From Heligmosomoides polygyrus polygyrus (lineage: Eukaryota; Nematoda; Chromadorea; Rhabditida; Heligmosomidae): 64,000 nt of DNA. Position 1 is the stretch's first letter. Each line of letters opens with the position of its first letter. The position numbers were made by a program, and so were the translations under genes. Shown here in pieces: positions 24,101 to 34,599 of the stretch. Location: the NCBI GenBank assembly GCA_947396885.1, contig OX377202.1:67304643-67368642 (forward strand), given 5' to 3'. The notes beneath the pieces were generated by a model that was not told the DNA's origin, made no database searches, and worked only from the letters and a program-made list of their open reading frames with translations.

Positions 24101-24542
24101 GGCTGGCCACCACAAATCATTGTATGGCCAAATACGCATTCAAATCTCCTCCACGACATCCCGTAGAAGTAGAATGTGTGGCGCATCCCAGAAAGGGATT
24201 GAGTAACGCCGTCCTTTATCCTTCATCCTTATTATTTCTTGGCTATAAGCGAGCTGGCTGGTCTACTGTTTAGTTTAAAGTCGGAACATTAACCGGTGAC
24301 TACCTACCTTCAAATGGTTGCCATTTGGGCGAGTTATAACAAAAAGACGCAGAAACCGCAAAAGTGCGGTTTTTCGGCGTCTATTCAAAAGACGCGTCCG
24401 GTACTGTCCCACAAAAAAAAACGGAACGAAGGAGCGAAATTCAGAAAACACTCACCATATAGTAGTCAACTAGCAGGTGTTGTGTGTACCATCGAAATGC
24501 CCTTTCGAGCGGTTTGTCGAGGGTGGGGAACAGAAATTTCAT
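14952..24542 (-). CDS. Patched-related (PTR) family protein, 5' portion of the gene
   Basis: Nine exons join without a frame conflict from ATG at 24542: 24456-24542, 21292-21380, 20725-20779, 20545-20665, 19836-19957, 19694-19779, 19532-19634, 19174-19347 and 14952-15108. The product starts MKFLFPTLDKPL. It has a first membrane segment (FIIVPVILTTILGCGFLWI), a large extracellular part with the PTR block TPIYLAFNVGGV and the juxtamembrane LWYFLRFDTP, then a second segment (YFAVTVIVLIAFTSLYS). This layout is that of nematode PTR proteins, polytopic sterol-sensing-domain proteins linked to cuticle, moulting and membrane sorting. The third and later segments were not found, so the gene is either continued far downstream or broken. 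Intron 1 hosts a mariner, and intron 8 hosts several palindromes. The family call is firm; the exact orthologue is unknown. Confidence 0.85.
15110..16370. other. PTR intron 8, first part
   Basis: I see no exon, RNA gene or clear repeat in this part of the 4 kb intron. Confidence 0.4.
16375..16523. mobile_element. Palindromic MITE of about 150 bp
   Basis: The arms start TCATCAACGACTTACA and end in its complement, with one mismatch in the first 30 bases; further inside they share ACAGCCG, AATCC and TTTCGCC blocks. The outermost sequence GGGCCAGATTCATCAAC is the same terminus as the MITEs at 1.8, 31.9 and 49.6 kb, although the interior differs. It is non-coding and lies in PTR intron 8. Confidence 0.75.
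16971..17103. repeat. GC-rich inverted repeat
   Basis: Ends CCACAGAGTTCTGCGGCAGC and an inverted counterpart finishing GCAGAACTCTGTGTGG, about 133 bp in all. TTAACCA and TTAACCAT words recur in the centre. Probably a small MITE. Confidence 0.6.
17589..17634. repeat. Perfect 17-bp hairpin
   Basis: CAAAACTGGTAGTGGAC is followed after 12 bases by its exact complement. Perfect pairing in an otherwise diverged region suggests a recent or constrained structure. Confidence 0.8.
17876..17946 (-). other. tRNA-like unit (degenerate), left arm
   Basis: On the minus strand it has a 7-pair acceptor helix (GCGCTGG with CTGGCGC, two wobble pairs) and a D-loop GG. The T-arm is perfect (GCGGG, TTCGAGT, CCCGC) and contains the Pol III B box GGTTCGAGTCC. 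The anticodon loop CCGGAAA has C at the invariant U33, and the helix has a mismatch. I therefore read it as a tRNA-derived repeat rather than a working tRNA. Confidence 0.55.
18099..18169 (+). other. tRNA-like unit (degenerate), right arm
   Basis: The inverted counterpart of the left unit. The B box GGTTCGAGTCC is intact and there is an A-box-like TGGTGAAAGG. The acceptor helix AGCCACG/CATGGCT has one mismatch. The anticodon arm does not form a normal 7-base loop. Confidence 0.5.
18528..18603 (+). repeat. SINE-like dispersed repeat, copy 2
   Basis: Shares TTAGTACCAGACTT and GTGTCCATCAAATGCCC-like blocks, in order, with the copies at 24.0-24.2 and 58.5 kb. It is truncated. Confidence 0.45.
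19174..19347 (-). CDS. PTR gene exon 8
   Basis: Fifty-eight codons in phase 0-0, starting SVQAMRLWYFLRFDTPVLDQ and ending CKNE at GTGTCA. This is the conserved stretch immediately before transmembrane segment 2. The acceptor is ATGTTGTAG. Confidence 0.85.
19532..19634 (-). CDS. PTR gene exon 7
   Basis: Encodes the family signature GIAVSYPQ...TPIYLAFNVGGV and ends DTIK at a GTGATT donor. The acceptor is TGTTCCAG. Confidence 0.9.
19694..19779 (-). CDS. PTR gene exon 6
   Basis: Begins DICMSWYGECYRHTNL, the cysteine-containing block conserved in PTR ectodomains. The GTCTGC donor is unusual, but it restores the frame into exon 7. Reading through instead would give 16 non-conserved codons. Confidence 0.75.
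19836..19957 (-). CDS. PTR gene exon 5
   Basis: Encodes SYLDEIERMEADVAANISF and onward through a TVTFQ end. The acceptor is CACTTCAG and the donor GTGAGG. It contains potential N-glycosylation sites NIS and NDT. Confidence 0.85.
20545..20665 (-). CDS. PTR gene exon 4
   Basis: Encodes extracellular sequence beginning LWPVKPQEFLPERTFEWRR. The acceptor is GTTTTCAG. The donor is GTCAGG, weaker than the others, but the phase matches exon 5. Confidence 0.8.
20725..20779 (-). CDS. PTR gene exon 3
   Basis: A 55-bp exon encoding LYTPVSALSWEEERVMNE, the family region after the first membrane segment. The acceptor is TTGCAG and the donor GTGAGA. Confidence 0.85.
21292..21380 (-). CDS. PTR gene exon 2
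   Basis: Follows the TATTTCAG acceptor and encodes transmembrane segment 1. It ends in phase 2 at a GTAGGT donor, and the split AAG codon is completed by exon 3. Confidence 0.85.
21429..22333 (+). mobile_element. Mariner element 3, internally shortened
   Basis: A 905-bp element flanked by TA. Left end TTAGGTTGGTGAAAAAGTCT, right end complement CTAGCTTGGTGAAAAAGTCT, both continuing TGCAC. It lies in PTR intron 1, with its transposase antisense to the host gene. Confidence 0.85.
21800..22184 (+). pseudogene. Mariner transposase remnant (element 3)
   Basis: The C-terminal catalytic half only. In one frame: MLCCWWGSRGI, then LLDDGTAVTANIYATQLQKL and, after a stop, LLHDNARS with the second catalytic aspartate. 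A one-base shift then gives RQKLLKLRWEVLPHPQYSTG and LAPLDYYLF with the third aspartate. HTH and first catalytic block are missing. The PHPQYSTGLAPLD segment matches the 34-residue spacing of mariner. The product cannot be functional. Confidence 0.85.
23019..23045. repeat. (AAAT)n simple repeat
   Basis: Six AAAT units in intron 1 of the PTR gene. Confidence 0.85.
23955..24235 (+). repeat. SINE-like dispersed repeat, copy 3 (longest)
   Basis: Contains GAATTGGTACCAGACTTGTC, GGATAAAGCGCTGACTTG, TCATCGGCTGGCCACC, CCACGACATCCCGTAGAAGT and a tail ATTGAGTAACGCCGTCCTT. All recur in the same order at 58.5-58.7 kb. No protein function is inferred. It lies in PTR intron 1. Confidence 0.55.
24345..24382. 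repeat. Short hairpin near PTR exon 1
   Basis: AGACGC-A-GAAACCGCA pairs with TGCGGTTTTTC-G-GCGTCT around a 4-base loop, with a two-base bulge. It lies 74 bases inside intron 1 from the exon 1 donor. Confidence 0.6.
24456..24542 (-). CDS. PTR gene exon 1
   Basis: Twenty-nine codons from the ATG to a GTGAGT donor. An in-frame TGA lies five codons upstream, which fixes this ATG as the start within this frame. Confidence 0.75.
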
Positions 24543-24559
24543 TCCTCGTAGAGCTCACC

Positions 24560-26440
24560 GGATGGGTAGTTACACCAGGTGTCAAATGTCGCTTCGTCTT
24601 TGGAAGCGGCTGCTGCGACTGTGTTGCACCTGGATACAGACAAATCAAAACACTCAAAAACGGCGACAAATCCCCGAGAACTGGCACTGGAACTTGAAAA
24701 CTCATAGCGTCCGTCAAATAGAGAATTGATAAGGGAACAATAAGCCCGGAAATCAGCGGAAACATAAGAATTGATACGTGCAATGAGCTTGGATGGGCGA
24801 ACAGGGTTTTTAAAGATTTGGATCCATCATTAAGAACTAGAAATGGATGGTTGGTGCGCCAAAGCAGATTTTGTTCAGGAGCTTTTTCGGGCCTAACCCT
24901 TTCAGTGTTGCTATATCTACTCGCGTGTCTGCCTTGTAGATACAACTGGTGGTTGATTTCAGTAGGAAAAGCCTTGCAGAACTCAACGATAACCGTCTCA
25001 TCGTTAAGAACATTCACTAGTTATGTGGCACGGTATGATGAGGACCAGGTTCAAATGACGCCGAGGGCGTGACAAAGGTAAGGTGTTGTACATAAAGGCA
25101 AAGATGAAGGAGAGTAAAGAGCCGCGTTGATTAATCTCTTCGAGGTATAGAGGATAGCGCATACTGTTTTCACGGGCATCGTTGAGCGAAATTGAATGTG
25201 TGTTTGGCCTATGCAGTACCTTGAGGTACATAGCCAGCCGATGGACAAGTCAGTTTTGTGTCCTTCCCAGGCAAGTCTGACTTCAACCCCCTCCCATCTC
25301 GAACGAATGAAGCGCTTCCCTGGCCTGGCCAGGATCCGAATGAAGATCCTCGATTTAGGGTGACAGCCGGTCCTTTTTTTGCATACCACGCACTCTGGTT
25401 CTATTGTGAGTGAAGTTCACTGAATGCACATGGGAAATATACCTGACGAAAGTTATCACCTGACCGCACTGATGGACACTGATGGACATTAGGGTTACCG
25501 ATTCGCACAGCTGATGCTCTAACTTTTTCCCTAGCCTACCTGCCACCCATCGGTCCTTCGTTCTGTTTGGCATCAAAATGCTGCGAGTTAGTTTATTCCA
25601 TGACCCTTCCATGTCTTTTTATAATAACATCAGTGTCTTCTTCTGACCGTTCTATTTATACTTCTTTTTCCGCAGTTTACTAGTATTCACTGCCAGCTTC
25701 TGTGGTTGTCTCTCAAGCTTTAGCAACTTGAATTTCTTCAGAGACGACTACAAACCCACCTTGTCATTATGGCGAGCACAGAAGGATTCATGCTGCTCAC
25801 TGCCACAACCATCAGCAGAGCATGAATCGCTTTTAATTTACTGATCAGCCTAGCATTGCGGTGTTGCCAGTTTGCATCGCACGCCGCGACGAGGTCACAT
25901 TCATCACCACTGGGGCCTTAGGGGGTGTTCAACTAACAAGAGAGGGGTCTGAAGAGTTCAACCGAACTAACAAGGAAAGGGTCCGAAGAGTATGTCTGAT
26001 CGTGAGAACGACTCATTCAGGAAGAATCAATTAGTATAAAAATGTGCTTCTTTTTCCCTCAGTTAGTATAAAAATGTGCTTCTTTTTTTCCAAGTCGTTT
26101 AGGCCAATGAGTAAGAGGTCCTTGAAGCTACAGTGGAATCGGCGCATCACGAGTTCGGGGGTCTTGTACGCCAGCGATGCCTCCGCCTGCAAGCGTCTCG
26201 GAGCGCAGTGGATAGTGACGTTGCTGGATGTGAGGGAGGAGGGAGGTCGGGGATTCAATTCTTCCGCGCAGCTGGATCTCTGGATTTCAACTGGGCGGTT
26301 GAGATTTGAGCAATTCTGATCCCTACACCATTTTCTGCACATTTTTCCAGCAGAGTAAATTTATTGCGACTTGTTTGTTAGTAACCGGTTTTCCAACCAA
26401 AAAGCAATGAGAAAGCTATTCAACATAATGATGTTCAAAC
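24560..26440. other. Putative upstream region of the PTR gene, no gene recognised
   Basis: Holds the sequence 5' of the PTR start codon. A 183-codon minus frame at 24466-25017 is mostly outside the PTR frame, and I see no domain in it. No promoter motif can be assigned with confidence. Two 30-base copies of AAAATGTGCTTCTTTTT lie at about 26037-26092. Confidence 0.35.
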
Positions 26441-26449
26441 GTTCAACAT

Positions 26450-26870
26450 CAGTGACTTACAGGCGCAAATTGAAGAAGTCGTGAAGAAAACGAAGAACGT
26501 TCGTCTCCGTGCTCACCTATTCGACTTCACTGTTTTTCCTGCTCTGACATACGTCTCAGAGGGGAGGGGGGGGGGGGGGGGGGGGAGTGTCGACTAGTGT
26601 CGAATTAGGTAGGCTGGCAAGGCAAGGCATTTGTCAGAGCCGCCGGACGAGAGTCGTCACCGAGAAGATTCCGCCAAATGCCAAGAGAACACCAGGGCGC
26701 CCACCAACTTGGTCGGACTTCTCAGCGAAAACCCTGAACGAACGATGAGACACCCTACGCTTCCCTCGTGCTAGAAGTATCCAATGGAGCCCCGTGGCTC
26801 CCGAAATGGAGACGTTGTTGCCATAATTTCGACCAACACGGTGATGAGTACGGCGTCAGGTGATACAAGT
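26450..26870 (+). pseudogene. RTE-type LINE, 3' ORF fragment
   Basis: Plus-strand frames encode EEVVKKTKN then RLRAHLFDFTVFPALTYVSE, the region after the reverse-transcriptase core. After an interruption follow PGRPPT and WSDFSAKTLNER and RFPRARSIQW, the RTE-1-type C-terminal tail. A run of G at 26561-26585 separates the two parts where about 70 residues are missing. The second part contains stops. It is decayed. Confidence 0.75.
26561..26585. repeat. Poly-G tract
   Basis: Near-uninterrupted run of G (GGGGA followed by 20 G) marking the internal gap of the LINE fragment. The exact length is prone to assembly error. Confidence 0.8.
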
Positions 26871-27600
26871 GGCTGTAAAGACTTAATAGCACCAAATATG
26901 TCCGCAGTGGAGACAAAGACATAAGTGCTGGTTTGCGTTAGGGTTTTTGGAAGAGCCACTACCTACCGAACTTACTCTAATGTCAGTGCGGGAAACTGAG
27001 ATGTAGGTGGTGAGTGGCCTCCATTTTTATTTTGATTTAGGAGCGTTGCGGAGATATGGTGCTCCCGTTGTGACAGGTAAGGGCAGAGCAGTCCAGGCAC
27101 CAAGGCTGCCTCATAGAACGGAATGTGCTCCACCAACGGTAAAGCATTTCCCACAATGTTATATGGAAGGAAACACATATATGCTTACATGAAAAATAGG
27201 CAGAACAAGGGAAAATTCGGCGTGCTATGCATTTGCGCAAAAACACCAGCAATGCAAGAACTAGTTGAAATCCACCTCCAGTTGTAAATAGAGCCAGACG
27301 CTTTCGTCGGGGCCAATCAAAGAAACTAGATACTCCACTAGGAGCATTAAGCAGACGTAAAAGTAGTCGGCTGGAAATCATCTCAAATTGCCTAACCGGC
27401 GATGAACTGGAGGGCATTTGGTGGCTCCAACATTGCTATAGTACCCCTCGTCTGCGCGCTTTGCATGCCCTTCTTGGCGCAACAAAAATCAACGAAATGT
27501 CAAAAGTTGGGCAACATTATAATGAAGAATGTGAGCGAAAAAAAACATGGAGCAGGCTGCAGCAGGTTGCTTCGGAATTGGGATAGAGGACATCTTAAAG
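26870..27600. other. No gene assigned
   Basis: Contains a 126-codon minus frame (27037-27417) with a hydrophobic stretch GGGFQLVLALLVFL, and a plus frame with IVPLVCALCMPF. Neither has clear splice partners or a recognised domain. Confidence 0.3.
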
Positions 27601-30080
27601 AAGTGTACTCATCATCATTTTCAATAGCGTTTGTCCCGCTCGTTGGCGGGGTCCGCTCTTCTGGTGTGGTGACGCCACTTCTCCCGATCAAACGCTTGGT
27701 CGGGATGGACACCAGCTAACTTCAAGTCCATATACAACGTATCTAGCCAACGTTATTTTGGGCGTCCTCTGGGCGTTTTCCAGGGACTTCAGGATTTAGG
27801 CCAATCTTACACACGGTGTCGTCGTTAGCGCGAAGGACGTTACCATACCATCGTAGACGTGCTTCGCGCAACTTGTCAACTGTCGAGGCGACACCGAACC
27901 TTTGTCGCTTTGTCGCCTGGTTTCATTGCGAACGCAGTCCAATCGCGTTACTCCAGCCGTCCACCTTAGCATTTTCGTCACGGCTTTCAATTTCCTTCGT
28001 CACGGGCCAGCACTCAGCACCGTACGTCGCTACTGGGCGGACGACTGCTTTATACACCTTTGACGTGAGGTACTCAGGTATTGTCTTGTCGCAAAGCACC
28101 CCAGTCAACGAACGCCATTTGGACCAGGCTGCACTCACACGCGCGTTCACCTCCAACTTTAGACTGTCATCGGACGTGACTGTTGATTCAAGATACTTGA
28201 AAGATGTAACTCGTGAGAGCTCAGTACCATTGAACTTAATGGATCCATGCTCATTCACATCCGTCGTCAAGTAATCCGTCTTTTTGGCGTTTAGCTTGAG
28301 TCCGAATAACGCTAAGCGATCGCACCACGCCTGTGCATGTCGCTCGAACTCTGCTTTGTCTTCGCGTGCAAGCATGACTCATCGGCACACAGCAGCGTCC
28401 AAGGAGCTGCCTTTTGGAGACCGCGTGTAATTGCATCCATGACGAGCACGAAGAGCAGTGGGGAGAGCGCAGATCCCTGGTGCCCTCCGACAGAGATTGG
28501 AAACTCCATCGAGGTCCCCGCTGGTGCTCGCACTCGGCTTATTGGGCACGAGTAGAGGATGCGCACCCACTCAATAAGCTCTTCAGGGATACCATGTCTT
28601 CGCAACGCGTACCACATCACTTTCCGCGGAACGCGGTCGAAGGCCTTCTCCAAGTCCAGGAAGGCGAAATGCACCGGTTTCTGTTTCTCGCAGTGCTTCT
28701 CTAGCAGAAGACGAACTGCGTGTATGGCATCAACCGTCCCACAGCCGGTAACGAAATCACACTGATTATTGGAAAGCTGAACGACATCCTGAATACGTCC
28801 ATCGACAATTCGCTCAAAGGTTTTCATGGTGTGCGAAAGAAGGCGAATTGGACGGTAACTAGCACAGTCTGCAGGACTGCCCTTCTTCTTCCAAATTAAA
28901 ATAGTCGCGCTTTGCTGCCAACCCTCAGGCACTTTCTTCTCAGCAACAACCTGATTGAAAAATTCAGTCAGCCAGTCAGCAGGGCATCAGCCCTTCGACT
29001 TCAACAGGTCAGCTAGCAGGTCATCGGAACCAGTGGCATTGCCTGACTTCATCTTGCTCAGGGCTGCTTCAGTTTCGCTCACTGTGATCTTCTGAATGGG
29101 ACTGTATACAGGAGATGCAAGTGGATCAACTTCAACATTCGAGATTTTCTTGAAGTGGTCGTGCTATCGCTTCACAGCCCTCCTACAATCCATCAGAAGA
29201 TGACCGTTCTCGTCGTTAATGCCAAAGAACTTTTCGATGTCTTCTGCTTGGCGACAGCGAGCTTTGGCGAGGCGGTAAAGATAACGCTCGCTATCGCGCG
29301 TCTCCAGTTTTTCACTCACATCAGCGTAATATGCGGCTTTAGCAGCAGCCACTGCCTTCTTTGCCGCTCTTCTCGCTTCTCGATAATTCCGCCAATTACA
29401 GACTGTTTTGTCACCGATAAATACGTGATACAGCCGTTTCTTTTCCCTGACCTTCTCTCTGACATCGTCAGTCCATAGCCAAGTCTGCTTGTTGACCCAA
29501 CGCCGTCCAGGCTTCGTTGCGCCGAGTTCGAGGCGTGCAGCCCGGGTTATCGCATCGGTAGCTTCTTTCCAGGTTTCGTCGACAGTTGTTACCGTCGGCA
29601 ACCGAATGCGAGAAATGACAGCTGCTTCCTTCTCTTTCAGTCGCCACCATTTGATTTTAGCCGTCCCGCATCGCTCAACACGTTTACACCTTGGAGGTGT
29701 GATCTTCAGCGAGCAGATCAGTGGACGGTGTTGCGTCTCATACGGCACGGTCTTCGCGTCTGTGACAAGGCCTTGGTTGCGACTCCTAACAAGGACATAG
29801 TCAATCTGCGTTTTGGCGTTCCCGCTATAAAACGAGATGAGGTGGGAGTCACGCTTTCGAAATTTGGTATTCACGATGGTGAGGTACTGTGAGTCTGCAT
29901 ACTCAAGTATACGCTCACCATCGACGTTGCGTGACCCATGGCCAAAACCACATGACAGCTGTAACCATCTTTCGTTGCTCCGACGTGACCATTAAGGTCA
30001 CCTGCCACAACAATCATGTCTTGTGACGGCACTTCCGCTGTCTTCTCATCAAGCAGGGACCAGAACTCGTCCTTGGTTTG
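27600..30080 (-). pseudogene. RTE-type non-LTR retrotransposon, 5'-truncated
   Basis: About 2.5 kb of a LINE ORF on the minus strand. At 29875-30075 is the end of the apurinic-type endonuclease (VVAGDLNGHVGATKDGY). It continues through a 236-codon linker frame starting at 29874 (QIDYVLVRSRNQG). The reverse-transcriptase frame 28932-28312 carries YRPIRLLSHTMKTFERI, motif A FLDLEKAFDRVPR and motif B GGHQGSALSPLLF. Motif C is decayed to LLCADES in place of YADD. The frame 28375-27923 covers the thumb, and the tail reaches GTNAIENDDE near 27600. At least three frameshifts or stops separate the frames. The N-terminal half of the endonuclease is missing at about 30080. The two tail fragments at 5.9-8.0 kb belong to the same family. 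Confidence 0.9.
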
Positions 30081-30084
30081 CTCG

Positions 30085-33000
30085 GAGCAAACTGTCTGCG
30101 GAGCATCTTGAAGAAGTGTACTATGCTCTTAAACGGCCAAACAATTCTTAAGCACTTCCTTGAAGCAAAGCTCTACGGCTCATTCAATTTGCAGGAGAAA
30201 TCTACTAGTTTAATGTCGGGATCTCGCTTCGCATTCGTTCAATATGTGGTGATGTCTACTTGATTGACAGAGGAAATGTCATCTTTTTAAACTTTGTAGC
30301 TGACGAATACTTGTCATTTTCCGCCCTACAAGGAACTGCCTCAACGGTACGCCGAGGAACGTCAAGAACGAGTACTACATAAAGAATCCCAATCCACCAA
30401 GTAGTGACGAAACATGTTTCGTTTTTGCCGAGTTTTCGAAACAAAATGAGGAGTAGGTCCCCATGGTTAACAACGGCCAACGATTCGCAGGAACGAGCCT
30501 ATCACTCAGGGTGCGCCATTGATGGTGTAGTCTGGGTGGAGCAGTGGCAGGGGCTCTGCTCACAAGCGTAAGGGCTCGATTCCTGGACGGTGTGAGGTTT
30601 TTGCACATTTATCGTAGTGTCGAATTTCCATAGAGAAATAAGAGTGAACGCCTTTATTGAAATTAGCTGTGGTATTGCGTTTCTACACTCCTTTTCCTTG
30701 TCGACACTCCGTGGATCACTGACAATATTCCAAATCTAAGCACGAAAATTCACGGATCACTTATGAAAGACGTTCAGCACAAATGCACACAGATACCAGT
30801 GTGCATCAACAATACGGCCGAGCACAGCATGAATAGCTTATGGAGGTAACAGCTTCTTCACATTGGCCGAGGTCTTTCGCGGTGCAATCACACTTTGGCG
30901 GCACTGAGTTTGCCTGACAAATCGCATATGCAGTAGTAATAGGAAGCAAATAAAAAGAGAATCTGGGTTTAGACAGGTTCCAGACGGTGCAGGCAAAATC
31001 TATGGTCCTGACCAAGCCACTATCACTCAACAACACTTACGTAAACTCCTACATTTTACTGTAATGCCAAAAACGAGGTTCACATTCGTGAGCACACCCT
31101 CAACTAATCCAACTAGGCAAAGTGTTATAGACACCGATCCTGAACAATTCTCAACAAATACTCACTGTAGCTCGTCGTAATTTGTCAACATTTTGAAAAG
31201 TGATGTCAGATTTGTGACCGGCATATCCTCATTAATATAAGTTATTAATATACAGTACATTGATATACCATCGCCCTCTAGGGTAGGCAAAGTTTGAGCG
31301 AACTTTCTTCGATCTTTGGAGTGGTGGACATACGGCAATGCCTAGTTTTCTAACAAAAAGCTTCCTGGCGTTGTATCACACTATGCCCATGTTCTTACTC
31401 TTGTATGTATTGAGCATCATTCTTTGAAAGTTTCGTAATTCCCGGTGCTTTAAACAGTCCAGACATTGGCTGTGAATCGCGAAGTGTCGACAAGCGAAAG
31501 TATAGTAGAAATCATACCGCAGCAAACTCCAAAACGAAATGCAGCTTGAGAATCGGAAAAAACGAAACATGTTTTGTTACCACTTGGAGGATGGAGAATC
31601 TTCTTATAGTACTCGCTCCTTCGTGCCGTTCAGACAGCTCCCTCGTTAGTTTGTTGAACCTTCACACTTGGAGGGACGATTTCAACTAATATGCATAAGA
31701 TTACGTTCAAAGCGTTGAACTAAGACTAGTTGTACTGAGAGGTGAACTTAAATATTGGGTGTCAAGGTTATTTCTACATTTCGGAGATTATTGCTTGAAA
31801 CGACGTCGAGGCTTAAGGCGCAGTGGGGAGACCCGGATTACGCCACGGTTATCAGACTGCTCGCGTATCCAACAAGCATTGCAACCTGGGGCCAGATTCA
31901 TCAACGACTGACCCGCGGGTATAGGGGGTAAAGGTACCTACTGTGAAACCTGCGTCTCTGACTCTTGCCTTATATCTACCTCATATACACCTCATACCCA
32001 CGGGTTTAATTGTTGATGAATCAGGCACCTGGTATCAAAGATACGACTACGGAGTCAAAAACACGACTCATAGTGCGTTCGGATAGCATTACTCGGTCAT
32101 AATTCTAGCGAACATCAATAATGAAAAGCCGAGAAGAGAGACCATATTCTTTCCAGTTCGAGCAAGATGCAAACCGCATTTGTGCAACCAGTATACATAG
32201 CCTCTTTCAACGATATTGCCTTGCTTAGTAGATTTCTTGGTGAATTACAGTAGCAGCATAAAACCAACGAGACATTTCTAGGGTCACCTGAAAATTGTAG
32301 CATGTTTCGAGAAAGATAGTTATTATCTACGATAACAGAATAATGCTCATATGTCCGCATGGAACGCGTGCTTCGTGACGCGCAACCAGTGCTTTAGGAA
32401 AAGGTTCACTCTCTTTCCATTAGAAACGCTCGCACCTACACGCGCGCAGCATCACTTGACAACGCTTTTTTAATTGGGTTGCATCCAAGGGGGTATAGAT
32501 GTGTACTTGAAACTTGCTTCCAGCTTCTCCTTGTACAATCACCGATTTTGAACAATGCCTTCTTTCATTTCGATGTTTTACCTTAGCTCCTAAAAGTCTA
32601 AGCCAGTCCTACACCATAACACATTGTCTTCCTTCCTATAACATAGCACTTTAATTTCGATATAATGGTGACTCCACAAGACGAAAGCCGCGGGGTGCAG
32701 TGAAACAGAAAATGGGCTCTTCCCTTATCACAAAACAGCTCTAGAATAGGTACAGCTTGAACGCACTTCAGATATTCTACATTTGCTAGAAATTGCATGC
32801 GTCTCCGTCAATGCATATGCGACAAATCACTCTGATAACCTCTGAGACAAAACCAAATTACTTCCAGCCTGACCTAGCTTGATTTTTCGTTATCGAGAGA
32901 TCATTTTTGTATTCTGTATGCAAGTGTGTCCGTTGAATAAGAGAACAAATTTGTTACATTTTATTTTCATTTAAATTATGGAGCTAAATCGAATTTAACT

Positions 33001-34590
33001 TCAAGTCTGCGTCAGAGCAAAGGACGCGTGTAGATAAAAACTATTTGCGATAATAGCTGTATTCGGTGTCGCCTGGAAAAGGCAGCGAGGTACTGAGCGC
33101 ACTCGGCGGAAGTTGCCGACAAACTTAGCCGATTCAGCGCCGTTGATCCGCTTTCAAGGACCTTGTCGACGCGCCGATCAAGACCCTCCACTGCGGGGCC
33201 GACCGCCTGCACCTTCGGGTGAAACTGAGCGATGCGGCGAGTAGGGTGTGTGCAGGAGGTGTCCATTTCGATGTCGAACGAGCACAGAACACTGGGACGA
33301 TGATGGCCAAAGGGATAGGACGACGAGAGAAATGCAACCGGGAACTGGTCAGATGGCATTGATTATCTCGATTCACCGAAGCAATCCTGGTGGCTACCGG
33401 CGGGCGACTCGAACAGCAATTCGACCGCACTCCGATCGGAAACACGTCTTTCGGCTAATATACCCCAAATTAGCCATGTCGAAGGCGGCGAAACAGGGAG
33501 GATAGGGATCGATGTTACCGCACTCTTTTTGATGCGCCGTGGATCTCTCCTCTCCTCAACTTCGCTTTACACTTGGTGCATTTGGTCTAGGCATTTGCTG
33601 CACACAAACGTGTGAATCCATTAAGAAGATTTAAATTTTGAAGACATTGCTTCCGTATTGTAGGCTCCCGTGAACGTATAGAACACTGGCAAATAACCGA
33701 ACTATTGGTCTTCTCTTCAGCGTTTTCTCTGATAGTAGTCGAATATATAGCGTTCACCACATTTCGAGTTCTCGTTACAGGTCTCGTGAACCGATGGAGC
33801 GTCAGTGTTTATAACCAAACAAATGAAATTGATTGGGAGTGAAAAATTAAATTTGATGAAACAGCTGATATGCTTTCGGTCAATACAGGAATCATCCAAG
33901 AAAGGTCGCGCTGATGTACTTGCTGTCGTAGTAGTTTGTACATTACCTCTCCTCAAGTTGAAAACTCGTGCATCTACCGCTGCTCCGAACGACGATTAAT
34001 TCAATCAACACAGTTTTAGTTCGAAAGCCTCCACCTCCTCTTGACAGAGCAGGAAATGGAAAGGCTAAAAGGAGGAAAAAAGCTAAAACCTGTGTTTTAG
34101 AAGTTAGGCTCGTTGCATCTGTGTAGATCTTTAAAAATATCTCAGGAGAGCAAAAAGCTTCATTGGCTGCATACGACGTGCCGAAGCAGTGCACGTTTCG
34201 GCACTTCATATGCAGCCCGGTCCTGGAAAGAAGGGTTGTCGTGATTTTGTTAGGCAATGTTCTCCACATAATGTGCCTGTTAAATTTTCTGGATCAATAG
34301 TGGTACTCAAAATTCTCCACGAACAAGCTAGAAAGGGAGATTGGAAAGAATTCGATGTCAGTTTTTAGTGTATTGATAGTAGGATGAAGACTGCTGTCAT
34401 TTACACAATGGAATAGCAACCGTGATTCTGACCGTATTGGTATTCAATCGACCGCATTAGTCTTCAGTAGGAATGGACCACGGTTAGCTGATCCGGATGC
34501 AAATTCCGCTCTGATCCGATGTCGTGCGAGGCTGTCACCTATGGCGTACCGCAAAGTGGCAGATCCGGCAGAAACCCGTCAGAAGACAGA
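30085..34590. other. Gene-poor stretch
   Basis: No recognised protein frame. It holds one MITE (31.9 kb). At 33012-33505 is a locally GC-rich patch with overlapping frames on both strands, one of them VEGLDRRVDKVLESGSTALN on the minus strand. It might be a host exon but has no recognised domain. A B-box-like GGCTCGATTCC near 30570 is not supported by a full tRNA fold. Confidence 0.35.
31885..32031. mobile_element. Palindromic MITE, CATCAAC family, copy 3
   Basis: Left end CCTGGGGCCAGATTCATCAA, continuing CGACTGACCCGCGGGTATAG; right end complement CCAGGTGCCTGATTCATCAA. Subterminal GGGTATAGGGGGTA and TACCTC words match the copies at 1.8 and 49.6 kb. Confidence 0.7.
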
Positions 34591-34599
34591 AACAATCCG

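Noticed and set aside
27037..27417. A chemoreceptor-like membrane exon
   Set aside because: There is one hydrophobic stretch, but no family motif, phase-matched neighbours or clean splice sites.
33012..33505. A host exon in the GC-rich patch
   Set aside because: Open frames on both strands, no domain and no convincing splice signals; left as a note only.
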